55,558 nt of DNA, from positions 1-55,558 of the IMG/VR virus record IMGVR_UViG_3300037583_000002; one strand, given 5' to 3'. The translations under genes and the position numbers were made by a program. The DNA is from a virus. Positions within the stretch are counted from its first letter, which is position 1; the number at the start of each line of letters is the position of its first letter. A model generated the notes under the pieces. It did no database searches. It saw only the letters and a list, made by a program, of their open reading frames with translations, and had not been told where the DNA came from. Below are positions 19,401 through 26,775 of this stretch, one piece after another.

Positions 19401-19787
19401 CTGCGTGGCGTCGACACTTCTATCTGGTGCAGCCGCACCCGACTCAACCATACGCGACGCAATGTCATTGCCATTCTTATCATACATACGTGACAGTGGG
19501 CGCTTGTACCGACCTCGTTCATTGCCTTTTAAAACGTAGCCACCTTCATCAAGCACACCCTGCGTTACGGCCTGCGCGTCACTTGCGTTTGGGTGGTCGT
19601 CATTACGCCAATCATGCGGCTTTTCCACAGTGTTAAAGCCCTCGAAACGCGCATCTTTTGGCTCACCAATACCGCCACTATCGCCATCCCGTAGCTCAAC
19701 ATCATCAATCGCGTCCTCTGGTTTGTTCTTGGCAAAGTCTCCTCTACGCTCGCCCCTTCGGATCAACTCATCTATGAAATCACTCAT
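13404..19787 (-). CDS. Giant internal virion / polyvalent protein (2127 aa)
   Basis: This very large protein has the hallmarks of the polyvalent proteins that phages eject into the cell with the DNA. Residues 40-120 contain a degenerate staphylococcal-nuclease-like stretch (RPLSRMYDKNGND, then a phrase ending GAAAPD). Residues 250-470 are Ala/Gly-rich and hydrophobic, probably membrane-inserting. The middle is charged and helical with Lys/Glu runs. The last 120 residues hold a hydrophobic helix followed by YPFGRPKW, close to the PLxRFG motif of large polyvalent proteins. I chose the ATG at 19787 (MSDFIDEL) because the longer frame from 19835 would run through a hairpin at 19797-19830. By position it is equivalent to the T7 gp16-type ejection protein. 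Enzymatic activity is unproven. Confidence 0.8.
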   Translation of the reverse strand: MSDFIDELIRRGERRGDFAKNKPEDAIDDVELRDGDSGGIGEPKDARFEGFNTVEKPHDWRNDDHPNASDAQAVTQGVLDEGGYVLKGNERGRYKRPLSRMYDKNGNDIASRMVESGAAAPDRSVDATQAEMLGIARRALGYAPSSDEKMNAVGQKIRESNDEFRPWENAVLESKVYDRRSTFERAFDRGTDETKAALGGALNYIGEMVGNEEWAAEGREIARRHGVDAALNKRKFESVDKVEGFSDALDYVVETLGEAAPGLIVDALATAGTVAVGAVTGGAGAAAGVGLMGAMRATAGRALTKGAKAGLYAGPALSGFVQSAGAMENRLDSTGEGEHTEAATLSGAAGAALNALPFVAVLGKSLKATGLSDEAAKPVMDALSKPSVAKRLKDVLGTTAIGAAAEGVTETAQVITDEIIATEVGDDEWRLETRDAVEAGIRAVIGGGGIGGIASTAGNAVGFMREYNQARQGADAEDEQVNADGWRADTVEEVEDDGVPFSSDDSLEQSVERAAKKRPKSKPNAKVETDDTGVVGQGQFDSLTARDVPNLSSDRYDELREILEPKGKPLNESQVGALIDNGTLTNEELARYAADSHYGASTPLSGGYDKARGDEALARVFKQVVRLSRDGKLKLTEQERNRLTEAEEESTDTALRAALGSINPEFNNIVYRNANQFDGRAMFRDYSKIKRDRIKNRERIKKEAQVEKSIENAPTVKIPEGEAPKEKPKGVVKSPPDWIKEGRKPSKEEIDEAMAMLDNAKDKLKVRIRSVIQGKGKNTQAARDIFAVEVAKNAKQLAEVGQHYDFESSGSLEADKLSLLNKIVDSSIEGTKPDKPKAKKKAQKPTTTEGKVEYLKQELGTRTASDGDMGKLLESHDQYRKFVKDGDAVDPSKLSNTARNTLKQRAKFADNKDIVKQIDELQARVDKFEFIQSFRKAVDSMYEETAATKSQREMGERTDQQVAYSERDENGDERNVGDVQSVVDTGDNDLEVAANYTRRTQMAGRVYKELKKIKGMNNAALVKFMRETVKPTEREAALGDRLPKRTRKRKAIDNQKTTKDNQFDQFDTSKPLFTYGDQEKRPDTRHLSKGTVNRLKEHLENDDLEAFGKLLEKTGIMPKEATIGEVKMTPSERLASAARNSFANNKLYRSARARSGEKRSDRGLVVRDNESGKPLNVDLDAVTRWALREDKIDLNDGDINLNEELATAVLSGISALADLRLDDGRPMFSFNLDTIRDSAVVYRVDGDKLASVTMGSIRNGLNYKGKKRSTKVDVVQPKHVDRDKRSLMRRIGIKLSDKPEFSTIIAAAENAVAVGDLRPKELVSLTSSIEHNLRSSRTLSDLMPEDIGNVYRDEVSYDDIASLVSKAVNEDKITEERGDEILLDAKNRVFDKDFEQAAKEGGELTIDTARVDDEIANRDEVSTANSTRGVLRKTKRKDKSGGGAQTAIRRSLEQSVESAKADYQLAVRRPDRVSADGVDVKAKLVAEAKRKLEVAELALKSYKDTEVGKGTDLSKGRKIQLNRKLKKVVKRNRGLARKSMFRFFEMTRTRLARIHPDAAARADRFTALQRNATEYFASRIGKEVGDNKAIQKGYEDSINKVKSPEREKYEAFIAQLNAYVRKHDKNFKPVASKVHLDLHAVERNRAGFLSILREAGVKNPEATLDSILDGRGYPEYAIRPELSNQPRSGRRVLEPLYEKLKEGGYVDTDAPRHLLRLVNSSTSWAAWNETHGGVKNGKWDSNAEFNRIQSEVHTGNRQEFAKLYQGVTGRLGMNMSPILRNLNSAALAFQSATVLWFTGLASVPEVAATYSRMRGDTKGMLDDAKSVLTGVGREKMFKVARDFDIITDDAIEHSLQEMYNMNDLTMGRISQGIQAFVFKYNGQNYVTKMTRTIATKAAERYLVRAVEDGADGEKRLKELGVTAADVKAFASDADLTSPAGKRYRDAVHQFVNEAVTNPRSTQLPLVANDPRFLLVTTLKKFFYGFYDNVHKSLAKGFKDRSSSVDPWKAVAVTAAVALPLALIAELIREQIRYPFGRPKWQGERDLVDWGGSVLAATGLLGPATMAESIYAGTTYGNHPVVAAMGPTAQFAVDVATLEMQPSRVVPLANQIPWMAKPINESVKNLIK

Positions 19788-19796
19788 ACTTATAAA

Positions 19797-19830
19797 AAAA
19801 TCCCTAACACAATTAAGTGATAGGGATTTT
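19797..19830 (-). terminator. Terminator-like hairpin before the giant virion protein gene
   Basis: A 10-bp stem (AAAATCCCTA at 19797-19806 with 19821-19830) is followed on the minus strand by U residues. It lies between the 597-residue virion gene and the giant gene, ten bases before the latter's ATG, and probably lets only part of the transcripts through. Confidence 0.75.
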
Positions 19831-19854
19831 AACATTATTACTACTATGTTTTTT

Positions 19855-19869
19855 AGTAGTGCTACTAAT
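19855..19869. promoter_or_regulatory. Operator copy 4
   Basis: AGT-AGTGCTACT-AAT has an exact core and overlaps the stop codon of the gene at 19865-21658. No convincing sigma70 promoter is visible here, so this copy looks like a downstream (stoperator-type) site next to the hairpin at 19797-19830. Confidence 0.65.
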
Positions 19870-21658
19870 TTTTATAAAGGTACGTTTCCTTAAATAGCTC
19901 GTCGAAATCGCGTTGGGCTGCTTCATTCCACTGGCCGCCCTTTTGCTCGAACTCCGCACGATCCTCGTTGTACCTGTCGTTATAAACGTCTCTGACTTCA
20001 CTAACGCCAAGTCCTGAGTACGCGCTAACAGCTTTGATTGTATTAGCCGTTTCGGGCTTATACTTAGCCTCAACCGCTGTTATGTAAGGCGTAACACTCA
20101 TCACCGTTAACTCAGCATTTGACTCAGCACGAAGATAAGACTCAATACCATGCGACCACATTGCGGCAAATTCTGGCGTACTCATAGCCTCAACACTGTA
20201 GCGGCCATTAGCCATAAAGCGGTCAGCAAGGATATTAATTTGTGACTCAAGCCCTTTGATTTGCGCAGGTTTAAAGCCTCGAATGCTACCAATATAACCA
20301 GCGACCGACGCGCCAACATCACCGAGGTACTTACGTGTGTCTTTAAGCGCTTTTTGCTGTGACTCTACATTGGTGGTTGTAGCTTTTGCCGCCACCACTT
20401 GAGCGTTAAGCAGCTCTTTACGCGCCTTAATTACCTTAGCGTTAGCGTTCGCCTGCACCTCATAAATATCGGCTCTGTGCTTCTCAATATCATGCGTACT
20501 GAAACGCATATCGCCCGTATCCATGTAGTTACGCATTTGCTTTTCGTTGATATTACCCGTTAGATACAGCTCGCCAACAACAGCTGCGCGCTTGCGCTTA
20601 GCCGCATACTTGTCCTTAATGGCCTGCATCTTCTGCTCAACGTCCTCAACTTGTGCAATTGGCTCTAGGGCGCGATTCACCTTTGGTGGTGCTTCACCCG
20701 ATTGGTCAATCGCTTCCTTAGTCTTGGCTAAGTCCTCAGCTCCCTCGGGAGTGCTAACCTTATTGCTCGGCGTAACTTTCGCAACATCACCCTTAAACGA
20801 CACCCTTGCAGAGTCACCGTGCGCCTTTTTACCGAAAGCTTTTTCCAGCGCAGCAACACGGCCACTAACACCAGCTAAACGACGAGTGCCCTCCCGCTTA
20901 GCCTCATTCGCGGCCTCTTGCCTCGCAGCTGAACGATTGAGGTTTTCTTCAGTAGGAACATCCTCATTCGGTGAAACCTGCTTATCCTGCGCAACATTTA
21001 GCAAACTTTGCTGCTTGAGGTTTTCTTTGAACTCATCGCGTGAAGCCTCGCGCACAACACCGTTCTCGTCTGCAGTAAAACTCGCGCGTACATAAGCTGC
21101 ATGGTGCTCAGGGGCTATGCCGTTTTGTTCCGCGACCTCAATGCTTTTAGCAGCGTGAGCCTGTAGGCGACTTAGATCTTCCTCCTTGGCTCGCAAAGGC
21201 GTACTCGTGTTGTCGTTTGGGTTTACGGTTAATGGCGCTCGTTCGCCGTTAGACTTAAGCACACCAAACGACACCGTACCATCACCATTGCTGGCTACTT
21301 CTATGTCGCCGCCATCGCGCGTTAACGCACGATTAAACCTGTTTAGCTCCGCCCGTTCCTGCTCGTCAATTGAAGCCGTAACATCATCAACATAGCCTTG
21401 TCGTGCGTCCCTTAATCGCTGGCGCTCATCAGCTATTCTTTGGCGCTCAGCCTCTTTGTGGTCGTACTCGCTCATCTGGCGCTCAAACAAGGCACTACTG
21501 CGCTCATCAGCTAGTCGCTGGCGTCGCATGTTCTCTGCGTCTAAGCGTTCTTGTCGCTCACGCTGGTACTCACGTTCTTCGCGTCTTTCCGCATATTGTG
21601 CATACTGGCCTATCGCATTAATAATAGCCGAACCATCACGCATTCCATAACCTGCCAT
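19865..21658 (-). CDS. Internal virion protein, coiled-coil rich (597 aa)
   Basis: A 597-residue protein. Residues 20-110 form a highly charged helix (repeats such as ERREEREYQRERQER and ADERQRLRDARQG). More helices follow, and the C-terminal half is less charged (residues 440-590). By position, between the 232-residue glycine-zipper protein and the giant protein, it corresponds to the middle ejection/core protein of podoviruses (T7 gp15-like). Sequence alone does not give a named family. It overlaps nothing and ends beside an operator and a terminator-like hairpin. Confidence 0.7.
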   Translation of the reverse strand: MAGYGMRDGSAIINAIGQYAQYAERREEREYQRERQERLDAENMRRQRLADERSSALFERQMSEYDHKEAERQRIADERQRLRDARQGYVDDVTASIDEQERAELNRFNRALTRDGGDIEVASNGDGTVSFGVLKSNGERAPLTVNPNDNTSTPLRAKEEDLSRLQAHAAKSIEVAEQNGIAPEHHAAYVRASFTADENGVVREASRDEFKENLKQQSLLNVAQDKQVSPNEDVPTEENLNRSAARQEAANEAKREGTRRLAGVSGRVAALEKAFGKKAHGDSARVSFKGDVAKVTPSNKVSTPEGAEDLAKTKEAIDQSGEAPPKVNRALEPIAQVEDVEQKMQAIKDKYAAKRKRAAVVGELYLTGNINEKQMRNYMDTGDMRFSTHDIEKHRADIYEVQANANAKVIKARKELLNAQVVAAKATTTNVESQQKALKDTRKYLGDVGASVAGYIGSIRGFKPAQIKGLESQINILADRFMANGRYSVEAMSTPEFAAMWSHGIESYLRAESNAELTVMSVTPYITAVEAKYKPETANTIKAVSAYSGLGVSEVRDVYNDRYNEDRAEFEQKGGQWNEAAQRDFDELFKETYLYKN

Positions 21659-21659
21659 T

Positions 21660-22358
21660 TTAACCTCCTATCATTCCGCCTGCTGCGCTACCAATTGACG
21701 CACCCGCAGCCGCACCCGCTGGGCCACCAAATACCCCGCCAATTACACCACCGGCCACGGCACCAACTTGTGACATGAAGCCACCTTTAGCCGCTTTGTA
21801 GGCCGCATCACGCTGCTCTTTAGCTTGGTACGCTTGCGACATTGAAGCCGTACCAGATGACTGTAACTGCTCACTGATAGACATAAGTTGCGTACGTGCC
21901 GCTTGTTGTTTAACACGTTGATCTTCGTAAGCCTGAGTCATAGTAGCTGAGCGGGAGGCCGCTACTGTTCTGTTTTGGCTACGTGCCAGCGCGTTCTGCT
22001 GCGAGGCCAACTGACCACCCATGCTGTACCCTAGTTGACGGTTAGCCACCTCAGACGTTTTGGCATTAAGGCCACTGCTTAGCTGCCTAGACCGATCAAC
22101 GATCGACGTGCTTTCAGATTCCTCCAGCAAGTCATTAATGATCGGAAGAGTGTTCTGCTCGTAGTCAGTGATTTGGTTCTGGTACATGCGCTCAAGCTCT
22201 GCCTCATAATCGAGTTCAGAAGAAGCCTGTGCCTGTGCCTTATTGAGCAACTTATTGACAACCGACGCGGTAGACGACTGAGATATGCTCCCCATGTTCC
22301 AAGGTAGCGACGTAGATAGCTTATTGCTTGAGCTAGTTTCGCTGGTAGTCGTAGCCAT
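21660..22358 (-). CDS. Internal virion protein with C-terminal glycine zipper (232 aa)
   Basis: The 232-residue product has a Ser/Thr-rich start, a long Gln/Ala-rich helical middle (residues 40-185) and a C-terminal hydrophobic glycine zipper (VAGGVIGGVFGGPAGAAAG, residues about 203-221). Small podovirus ejection proteins of this form (T7 gp14-like) insert into the outer membrane to start the DNA channel. It starts on the stop of the preceding gene, so the two are coupled. The role is inferred from order and shape. Confidence 0.72.
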   Translation of the reverse strand: MATTTSETSSSNKLSTSLPWNMGSISQSSTASVVNKLLNKAQAQASSELDYEAELERMYQNQITDYEQNTLPIINDLLEESESTSIVDRSRQLSSGLNAKTSEVANRQLGYSMGGQLASQQNALARSQNRTVAASRSATMTQAYEDQRVKQQAARTQLMSISEQLQSSGTASMSQAYQAKEQRDAAYKAAKGGFMSQVGAVAGGVIGGVFGGPAGAAAGASIGSAAGGMIGG

Positions 22359-22921
22359 TAGTTAAGCGCTCCTAAAATATCCGCGACACTTGCGTTAGCA
22401 TCATTTCCCGACGTTTTACCCGTGTCACCTTTACCACTCTTGCCCGAGTCTTTGCCATACGCGTATGCGCTCACACCCGCGCCTATCAAATCAAAGACTG
22501 CCTGTTTTTTCTTGTTGTCCTCAACAAAGTCGCTCATTGAACGTTGTTGGCCTTCTGCGCCCATGCTACGAGCCACACGTTCTGTGCTTGACGTATCACG
22601 ACGGACAATATCGCCCTCTGTATCATAAGAACGGCCACCCTTACCCGTCGCCGCAATGCCAGCTGACTTAACATCAACACCGCCATCTACAGTCTTGTAT
22701 GACCCTTGGCGACGCGACTCTTGCAATCGCTCTTTACTCACTTTCGCGGACTCTGCACCGACACGAGCCATAAGCTGTGAACGGTTGTCACGTCTATTTG
22801 AGGCCATGAACGAGTCACGCGTTGCCTCTTTTACTTTTGAGCCCTCATCAAACATTTTTGACGCAAGCTCGACCTGTAGTTTTTCACCCTCAGACGTTTT
22901 AGGTTTATCAGGACTAGACAT
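22358..22921 (-). CDS. Hypothetical virion-module protein (187 aa)
   Basis: This is a 187-residue, strongly charged protein with many Lys, Arg, Ser and Gly and little predicted order. A short hydrophobic stretch (FDLIGAGVSAYAYG, near residue 145) is followed by a flexible Gly/Ser/Lys linker and a helical end (ASVADILGALN). I do not recognise the family. Stop and start codons are shared with its neighbours on both sides, so it is part of the ejection-protein operon and is probably a minor internal or assembly protein. Confidence 0.65.
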   Translation of the reverse strand: MSSPDKPKTSEGEKLQVELASKMFDEGSKVKEATRDSFMASNRRDNRSQLMARVGAESAKVSKERLQESRRQGSYKTVDGGVDVKSAGIAATGKGGRSYDTEGDIVRRDTSSTERVARSMGAEGQQRSMSDFVEDNKKKQAVFDLIGAGVSAYAYGKDSGKSGKGDTGKTSGNDANASVADILGALN

Positions 22922-23310
22922 TAAAGCTCCTTCACATACGTTATAGATTCAACACTAAAACCAACCTGCTCCGCTACCTTTGACCACCCTTTACGTGGGC
23001 TTGTAAAGGTGAACTTCTTACACCCCAGCTTTTTAAGGTAGGCGGACACACTCGCCATTATTTCAGGCCAATTACCAGCGTGGCCGTTCATTGCTGCAGC
23101 ACACAATACATGCGCCTTGTCGTCAATCCACTGTGCAATAAAAAACGCGTTATCACCGACTAGATGAAGCGTTGCAGCTCGAATAGTCAGAAGGCGTTTA
23201 ATCTCCTCCACAGGGTATCCGCCAAAACAACGATAGAGCCGTTCGATATAAGGCTCTATCACTGGGAACACCATTTCAATATCATCTACTGCAAATGGGT
23301 CAGTTACCAT
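22921..23310 (-). CDS. GNAT-like acetyltransferase-fold protein (129 aa)
   Basis: This 129-residue protein resembles the small GNAT-fold proteins found between adaptor and internal virion genes in BPP-1-like and related podoviruses. The end (KKFTFTSPRKGWSKVAEQVG, then FSVESITYVKEL) matches the usual last helix and strand of the fold. The acetyl-CoA loop (R/Q-x-x-G-x-G/A) is not clear, so it may bind rather than acetylate. It overlaps the upstream gene by seven bases. A target protein is not known. Confidence 0.7.
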   Translation of the reverse strand: MVTDPFAVDDIEMVFPVIEPYIERLYRCFGGYPVEEIKRLLTIRAATLHLVGDNAFFIAQWIDDKAHVLCAAAMNGHAGNWPEIMASVSAYLKKLGCKKFTFTSPRKGWSKVAEQVGFSVESITYVKEL

Positions 23311-23918
23311 GCGAAACCCTTATTGAACCTAACAGAACGCTTTGGCCTACTGCGGTCGTCTCTCGCCTCACGCTTGGCTTTTGCGATACCTTCGCGGAAG
23401 TGCGCTTCATAGGTAGCCGCCGCACGTGGGTTTGACCACTCCTTTTCGGGCATAGACAGCAGACGGGCAACAGCTCCACGTCGGATAACGTCGAACCATT
23501 TATCACCTAGCGAGTCAGGTACGCTCTCGATATTTCGGTTGGGCTGCACAACAACCAACACCTCAAGCGTACCCTTCTCAAAAGCGTCTAAAAGGATTCT
23601 ATTGCCACTGTGCGCAAAGCACCCTACGCGCGTTGCGGGGATTAACCGATGGGGTAGCTCACTCACAAGCTTGTAGCGCCCATCTCTGTCCTCTGGCTCG
23701 AAGTAGGCGTATTTGGTAGCAGCGACATACGTTTCATCAGGCATGTTCTCAAGCGGCGCATTGTCCTCTACAAGCTCGATGCGCTCTGTGTGTAGCCATG
23801 CCTCGGACGCTCTGAAAAACTCTTGAATAGCGTACCTAACTTGGCGAGCCACCGTTGTATCCAGTGGCTCAGGCACGTCCATTCTGATGCTATCAACCCA
23901 TTCTTGAACGTTCGCCAT
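23304..23918 (-). CDS. Head-tail adaptor / tail tubular A-like protein
   Basis: This 204-residue protein has an N-terminal helical part (VQEWVDSIRMDVPEPLD onward) with the layout of adaptor proteins that bind below the portal. I place the start at the ATG at 23918, one base after the upstream stop codon, because AGGTG lies upstream at suitable spacing; a GTG nine bases earlier is possible. In this order (capsid, small protein, adaptor, this gene) it most likely forms the second ring of the head-tail connector. Sequence recognition is moderate. Confidence 0.65.
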   Translation of the reverse strand: MANVQEWVDSIRMDVPEPLDTTVARQVRYAIQEFFRASEAWLHTERIELVEDNAPLENMPDETYVAATKYAYFEPEDRDGRYKLVSELPHRLIPATRVGCFAHSGNRILLDAFEKGTLEVLVVVQPNRNIESVPDSLGDKWFDVIRRGAVARLLSMPEKEWSNPRAAATYEAHFREGIAKAKREARDDRSRPKRSVRFNKGFAW

Positions 23919-23919
23919 G

Positions 23920-24582
23920 CTACGCACCTATTGGGTCACGGGTTTTGGCGTTGTCGCTCTCCATGCTCGTTTGCGTGTCCCCAATCTGCGCCATAAATAC
24001 GTTGTAGTAGTTTTGTGCGCGAGCCTGCATAGACTCTGACTCGGTAAACTTCGCAAATGCACGATGCAGAATGTAGTTAGCCACACAAGCCGCATACATC
24101 GACGGTAGCGGAAACGCGTCGGTTAGTGACTCAACCTCATCTGGCGTAGTACCCGTAACCATCAACAAGCTACCTGTGCCGTCAGCCGGTGGATAAACGT
24201 AGAACGAACGTGGGTCAGTTAAGCTCACACTGTAGCGAAATACGGTGTCAGTCTTGCTCCCCGCCATCCAATTAGGGTCTTCGTTATCCAGCGTTGAGCG
24301 CTCAACGTGACGAACAGCGCGACCCTCTTCGCCATTTTTCATGTTGCAGATAACTTCAAGCACGCGTGACGCGCCCAACGTAGCTACACTCTGCTTTGAG
24401 CCAGCCTGTAACTGAAACGGACCAGTAGTACTGCAAGCCTCTGGGCGAACTCTTGCGACCTCTGCACATGCCTCGTTGAACCATTGGATCAACTCTGGGT
24501 CACGCCACTGTACGCCGCCTTCGTCAATGTCTCGTAGAAGGACACGGACGCGATTTGTTAGTATTGTTCCTACGGTTAACAT
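23920..24582 (-). CDS. Phage adaptor protein (DUF6682-like)
   Basis: The 220-residue product starts with the pattern typical of this adaptor family: a helix with LTNRVRVLLRDIDEGGVQW and then WRDPELIQWFNEACAEV. A beta domain with YPPADG follows, then a C-terminal helix bundle (YAACVANYILHRAFAKF). Such proteins form the ring directly under the portal and close the filled head. The gene sits between the capsid-linked small protein and the second adaptor, as in related podoviruses. Confidence 0.8.
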   Translation of the reverse strand: MLTVGTILTNRVRVLLRDIDEGGVQWRDPELIQWFNEACAEVARVRPEACSTTGPFQLQAGSKQSVATLGASRVLEVICNMKNGEEGRAVRHVERSTLDNEDPNWMAGSKTDTVFRYSVSLTDPRSFYVYPPADGTGSLLMVTGTTPDEVESLTDAFPLPSMYAACVANYILHRAFAKFTESESMQARAQNYYNVFMAQIGDTQTSMESDNAKTRDPIGA

Positions 24583-24597
24583 GACAATATGCCTCTA

Positions 24598-24945
24598 TTA
24601 CTTACCAGCCGCTTTGTTTGCTGCGCGTGTTGCCGCCGCTTTCTTAGCAGCTTCACTTACTTTTGCCTTACGAGCCGCCTCTTCTAGCGCCGCAGCTTGA
24701 TCCTCAGCAGCTTTCGCTTCTTCTTTGGCTTGTGCCTCAGCTTTAGCTTTTTCTTCCGCTAGAATCGCTGCCTCGCGCTCTGTTTGCAGCTCAATATCTT
24801 CTAATGGGACTAGGCCAGCACGAATAGCCGCATCTTCGAGGTGCGCTGGAACATCACGAGTTTCACCCGAACGAACAAGTAATACATGACCACCGATTGG
24901 GGCGGTTACTCGGATTGTTTGGCGTGTAAAATTTTTAACTTTCAT
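24598..24945 (-). CDS. Capsid-associated small protein, Ala/Lys/Glu-rich tail (115 aa)
   Basis: A 115-residue protein: a short beta-type N-terminal part (residues 1-50, VKNFTRQTIRVTAPIGG) followed by a long single helix of Ala, Lys and Glu (55-115). It lies between capsid and adaptor genes, where many podoviruses carry a head-completion or decoration protein. I recognise the type but not a named family. A hairpin without a U run (24967-24991) separates it from the capsid gene and may lower its expression. Confidence 0.6.
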   Translation of the reverse strand: MKVKNFTRQTIRVTAPIGGHVLLVRSGETRDVPAHLEDAAIRAGLVPLEDIELQTEREAAILAEEKAKAEAQAKEEAKAAEDQAAALEEAARKAKVSEAAKKAAATRAANKAAGK

Positions 24946-24966
24946 TTGTAATTCTCTTGCATATGT

Positions 24967-24991
24967 AAGGGAGTGGTCGACTCACTCCCTT
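24967..24991 (-). terminator. Intercistronic hairpin after the major capsid gene
   Basis: AAGGGAGTG (24967-24975) pairs perfectly with CACTCCCTT (24983-24991) across a seven-base loop. There is no U run on the minus strand, so it is more likely a partial terminator or an mRNA 3'-end stabiliser that raises capsid protein relative to downstream products. Confidence 0.65.
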
Positions 24992-24999
24992 GGCCTAAC

Positions 25000-26139
25000 T
25001 TAGATAGCGAAGTCGATACGTAAAACACCGTAGTCTTGCTTAACATTTCGGTCTAAAGACTTCTTAGCGTCCTTAAACTGCATCTTCTTCATACCGAAGA
25101 TTTTGCCGTAAGCAATACCGTAGTTGTTGCCGTAGTCGAAGTGATCACGCTCATCCCAAGACGGAGTATCTAGGTCAATGAAGCCTAATGCTTGCGCACC
25201 ACATAACAGACCCATACAACCGTCTACGCTGCCATCAGCACCCCATTTAGAGCCGCTAGCTGCACCTAAAGTAGTCGGTACATGGCGGAACTCATGAATG
25301 TGCAGGCCATCAACAATGTATGACTCACCGCCAGCAAATAGCGTGTTGCTATCGCCACGAACACCAGCATGACGCGCGTTTTCTTTGAAGTCTGGGTCTA
25401 GCTTCAATGTCGCTAACGCCATTGGGTGTAGGAACAGGTGGTACACCTCTGAACCGCCGTTACCACGGATACCACGAATGTAGCGAGTCTTAGCAATAGC
25501 TTGTAAACGTACAATGTGGTCGTAGCCCAGCTTGTCGTCAGCGGTGATCGCAGTAGTATCTGCATCAACTACTTTGCCGCCTTTAAGGCACATTAAATGA
25601 CGCTCAGAAGTTGGTGCTAAACCACCTGCAGTGTTGAACGCTAAGTCTGAAAGGTTGTCATCATTCGCGCCCTGACCAGGACGTACTCGACCGTCGTTAG
25701 TTTGCGCGAAATCAAGACCAGCTAATTGTAGGAACGTCATTTGGTCCATACGGTCTGATAGCCAGTAAGCTAGCTGATCACGAGCTTGTTCACGGAAGTT
25801 AACAACTGTTTTTTGATCGTTTAATTTACCAGTGTTTTTAACCGCGTTACGAAGTTGGTCAACCTCAACCTTATCTTGGTGAGCTGTTAGCGTTGCCTCG
25901 TTACCCGTTAATTCGTTGTCACCAACGATACCGTCACCGTGCATATCCGGTACTAATGTCACAATCGCTTCTGTACCGCGCTCTGACTTAGTTAGCTCGG
26001 TAATGCGTTGGATCATTGCGTTCTGGCCTGAGCCCATGAACTTTGACACGAACATTTTTTCGCGTGCTTGGTGCCACGTATCACGTGACCATACTTTTTT
26101 AGCGTCGTCGTCTAACGCTGAGAAATTAGTCTTTGCCAT
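25000..26139 (-). CDS. Major capsid protein, N4gp56/DUF4043 type
   Basis: This 379-residue protein matches the N4 gp56-type major capsid family. It has an N-terminal arm with WHQAREKMFVSKFMG, the phrase EAIVTLVPDMHGDGIVGDNE, the spine region (FREQARDQLAYWLSDRMDQ), a middle stretch EVYHLFLHPMALATLK and a C-terminal ALGFIDLDTPSWDE. Length is normal for the family. About 170 bases upstream is a near-consensus sigma70 promoter with an operator on its -35, giving a separate, repressible capsid transcript as expected for the most abundant virion protein. Confidence 0.9.
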   Translation of the reverse strand: MAKTNFSALDDDAKKVWSRDTWHQAREKMFVSKFMGSGQNAMIQRITELTKSERGTEAIVTLVPDMHGDGIVGDNELTGNEATLTAHQDKVEVDQLRNAVKNTGKLNDQKTVVNFREQARDQLAYWLSDRMDQMTFLQLAGLDFAQTNDGRVRPGQGANDDNLSDLAFNTAGGLAPTSERHLMCLKGGKVVDADTTAITADDKLGYDHIVRLQAIAKTRYIRGIRGNGGSEVYHLFLHPMALATLKLDPDFKENARHAGVRGDSNTLFAGGESYIVDGLHIHEFRHVPTTLGAASGSKWGADGSVDGCMGLLCGAQALGFIDLDTPSWDERDHFDYGNNYGIAYGKIFGMKKMQFKDAKKSLDRNVKQDYGVLRIDFAI

Positions 26140-26320
26140 CTAAAGCATACCCTTCGTTAGTCCCTGAGCCGTTGGCTTTGTCGCGAAACGACTAACAGTG
26201 GACTTATTAAATCCAAATGTTTTGAGTCGTCCCGTAACGTGGGTCTATCGAAATGAATGCACGGCATAACTGAGCTGTGGGGCAGGATTGATTGACAAGG
26301 TATCACCTTGGATAACAGTA

Positions 26321-26362
26321 ATTATATCTTTTACTAATTAACTTTTCAACAGTATTGCTTAT
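26321..26362 (-). promoter_or_regulatory. Repressible major capsid promoter
   Basis: On the minus strand TTGAAA (26344-26349), a 17-base spacer and a perfect TATAAT (26321-26326) form a near-consensus sigma70 promoter. AACAGTATTGCTTAT (26348-26362), an operator with one core change, overlaps the first two bases of the -35, exactly as at 38296 and 50975. Half-sites (ACTAAT at 26333-26338, AACAGT at 26314-26319) lie in the spacer and past the -10. Confidence 0.8.
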
Positions 26363-26372
26363 AATTAAAGGC

Positions 26373-26406
26373 AAAAAAAAAAGGGCCGGCTATCAAACCG
26401 ACCTTT
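26373..26406 (-). terminator. Intrinsic terminator after the 49-codon gene
   Basis: On the minus strand an imperfect stem (26398-26406 with 26381-26389) is followed by ten U (26373-26382). It ends the transcript of the small membrane gene just before the capsid promoter. Confidence 0.8.
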
Positions 26407-26416
26407 GATGGGGGCT

Positions 26417-26566
26417 CTAGCTCTTAGACTTGCGCCTATGATCTAACACTACCCAAAGTGCAACTACTGACGATACCACACAAGCTGCAGCGAAATTAAA
26501 AAAAGTTGGGTTTGCGTACACATACTCAACGCTCATATACAGATACGACAAAGTTAATGCCTTCAA
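26417..26566 (-). CDS. Small single-span membrane protein (49 aa, TTG start)
   Basis: A 49-residue frame starts at TTG with a strong AAGGAG ribosome-binding site eight bases upstream and stops just before an intrinsic terminator, so it forms a complete small gene. Residues 22-41 (FFNFAAACVVSSVVALWVVL) form one membrane helix. The end, DHRRKSKS, is basic and should stay in the cytoplasm. This shape fits a pinholin or a small holin-associated protein, and no clearer holin is present in the window, but I cannot prove it. It stands alone between scaffold and capsid genes. Confidence 0.6.
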   Translation of the reverse strand: MKALTLSYLYMSVEYVYANPTFFNFAAACVVSSVVALWVVLDHRRKSKS

Positions 26567-26775
26567 AATTCAAACTCCTTAAGAGCTATTAAATGTTTAC
26601 AATCTGTAGTTAGGCTAAATACTTATCAGTACATAAAATAAAAATTTGCTTAAAATGATCAAAGGTTTGCTTTACTTAGTAGTGCATTCCCTTTACATAA
26701 TAACAAATATGTATTGCATTTAATGTGGGTACCGTTTAACATGCGCATGAAAGTGACGAACATGTCAACGATACT

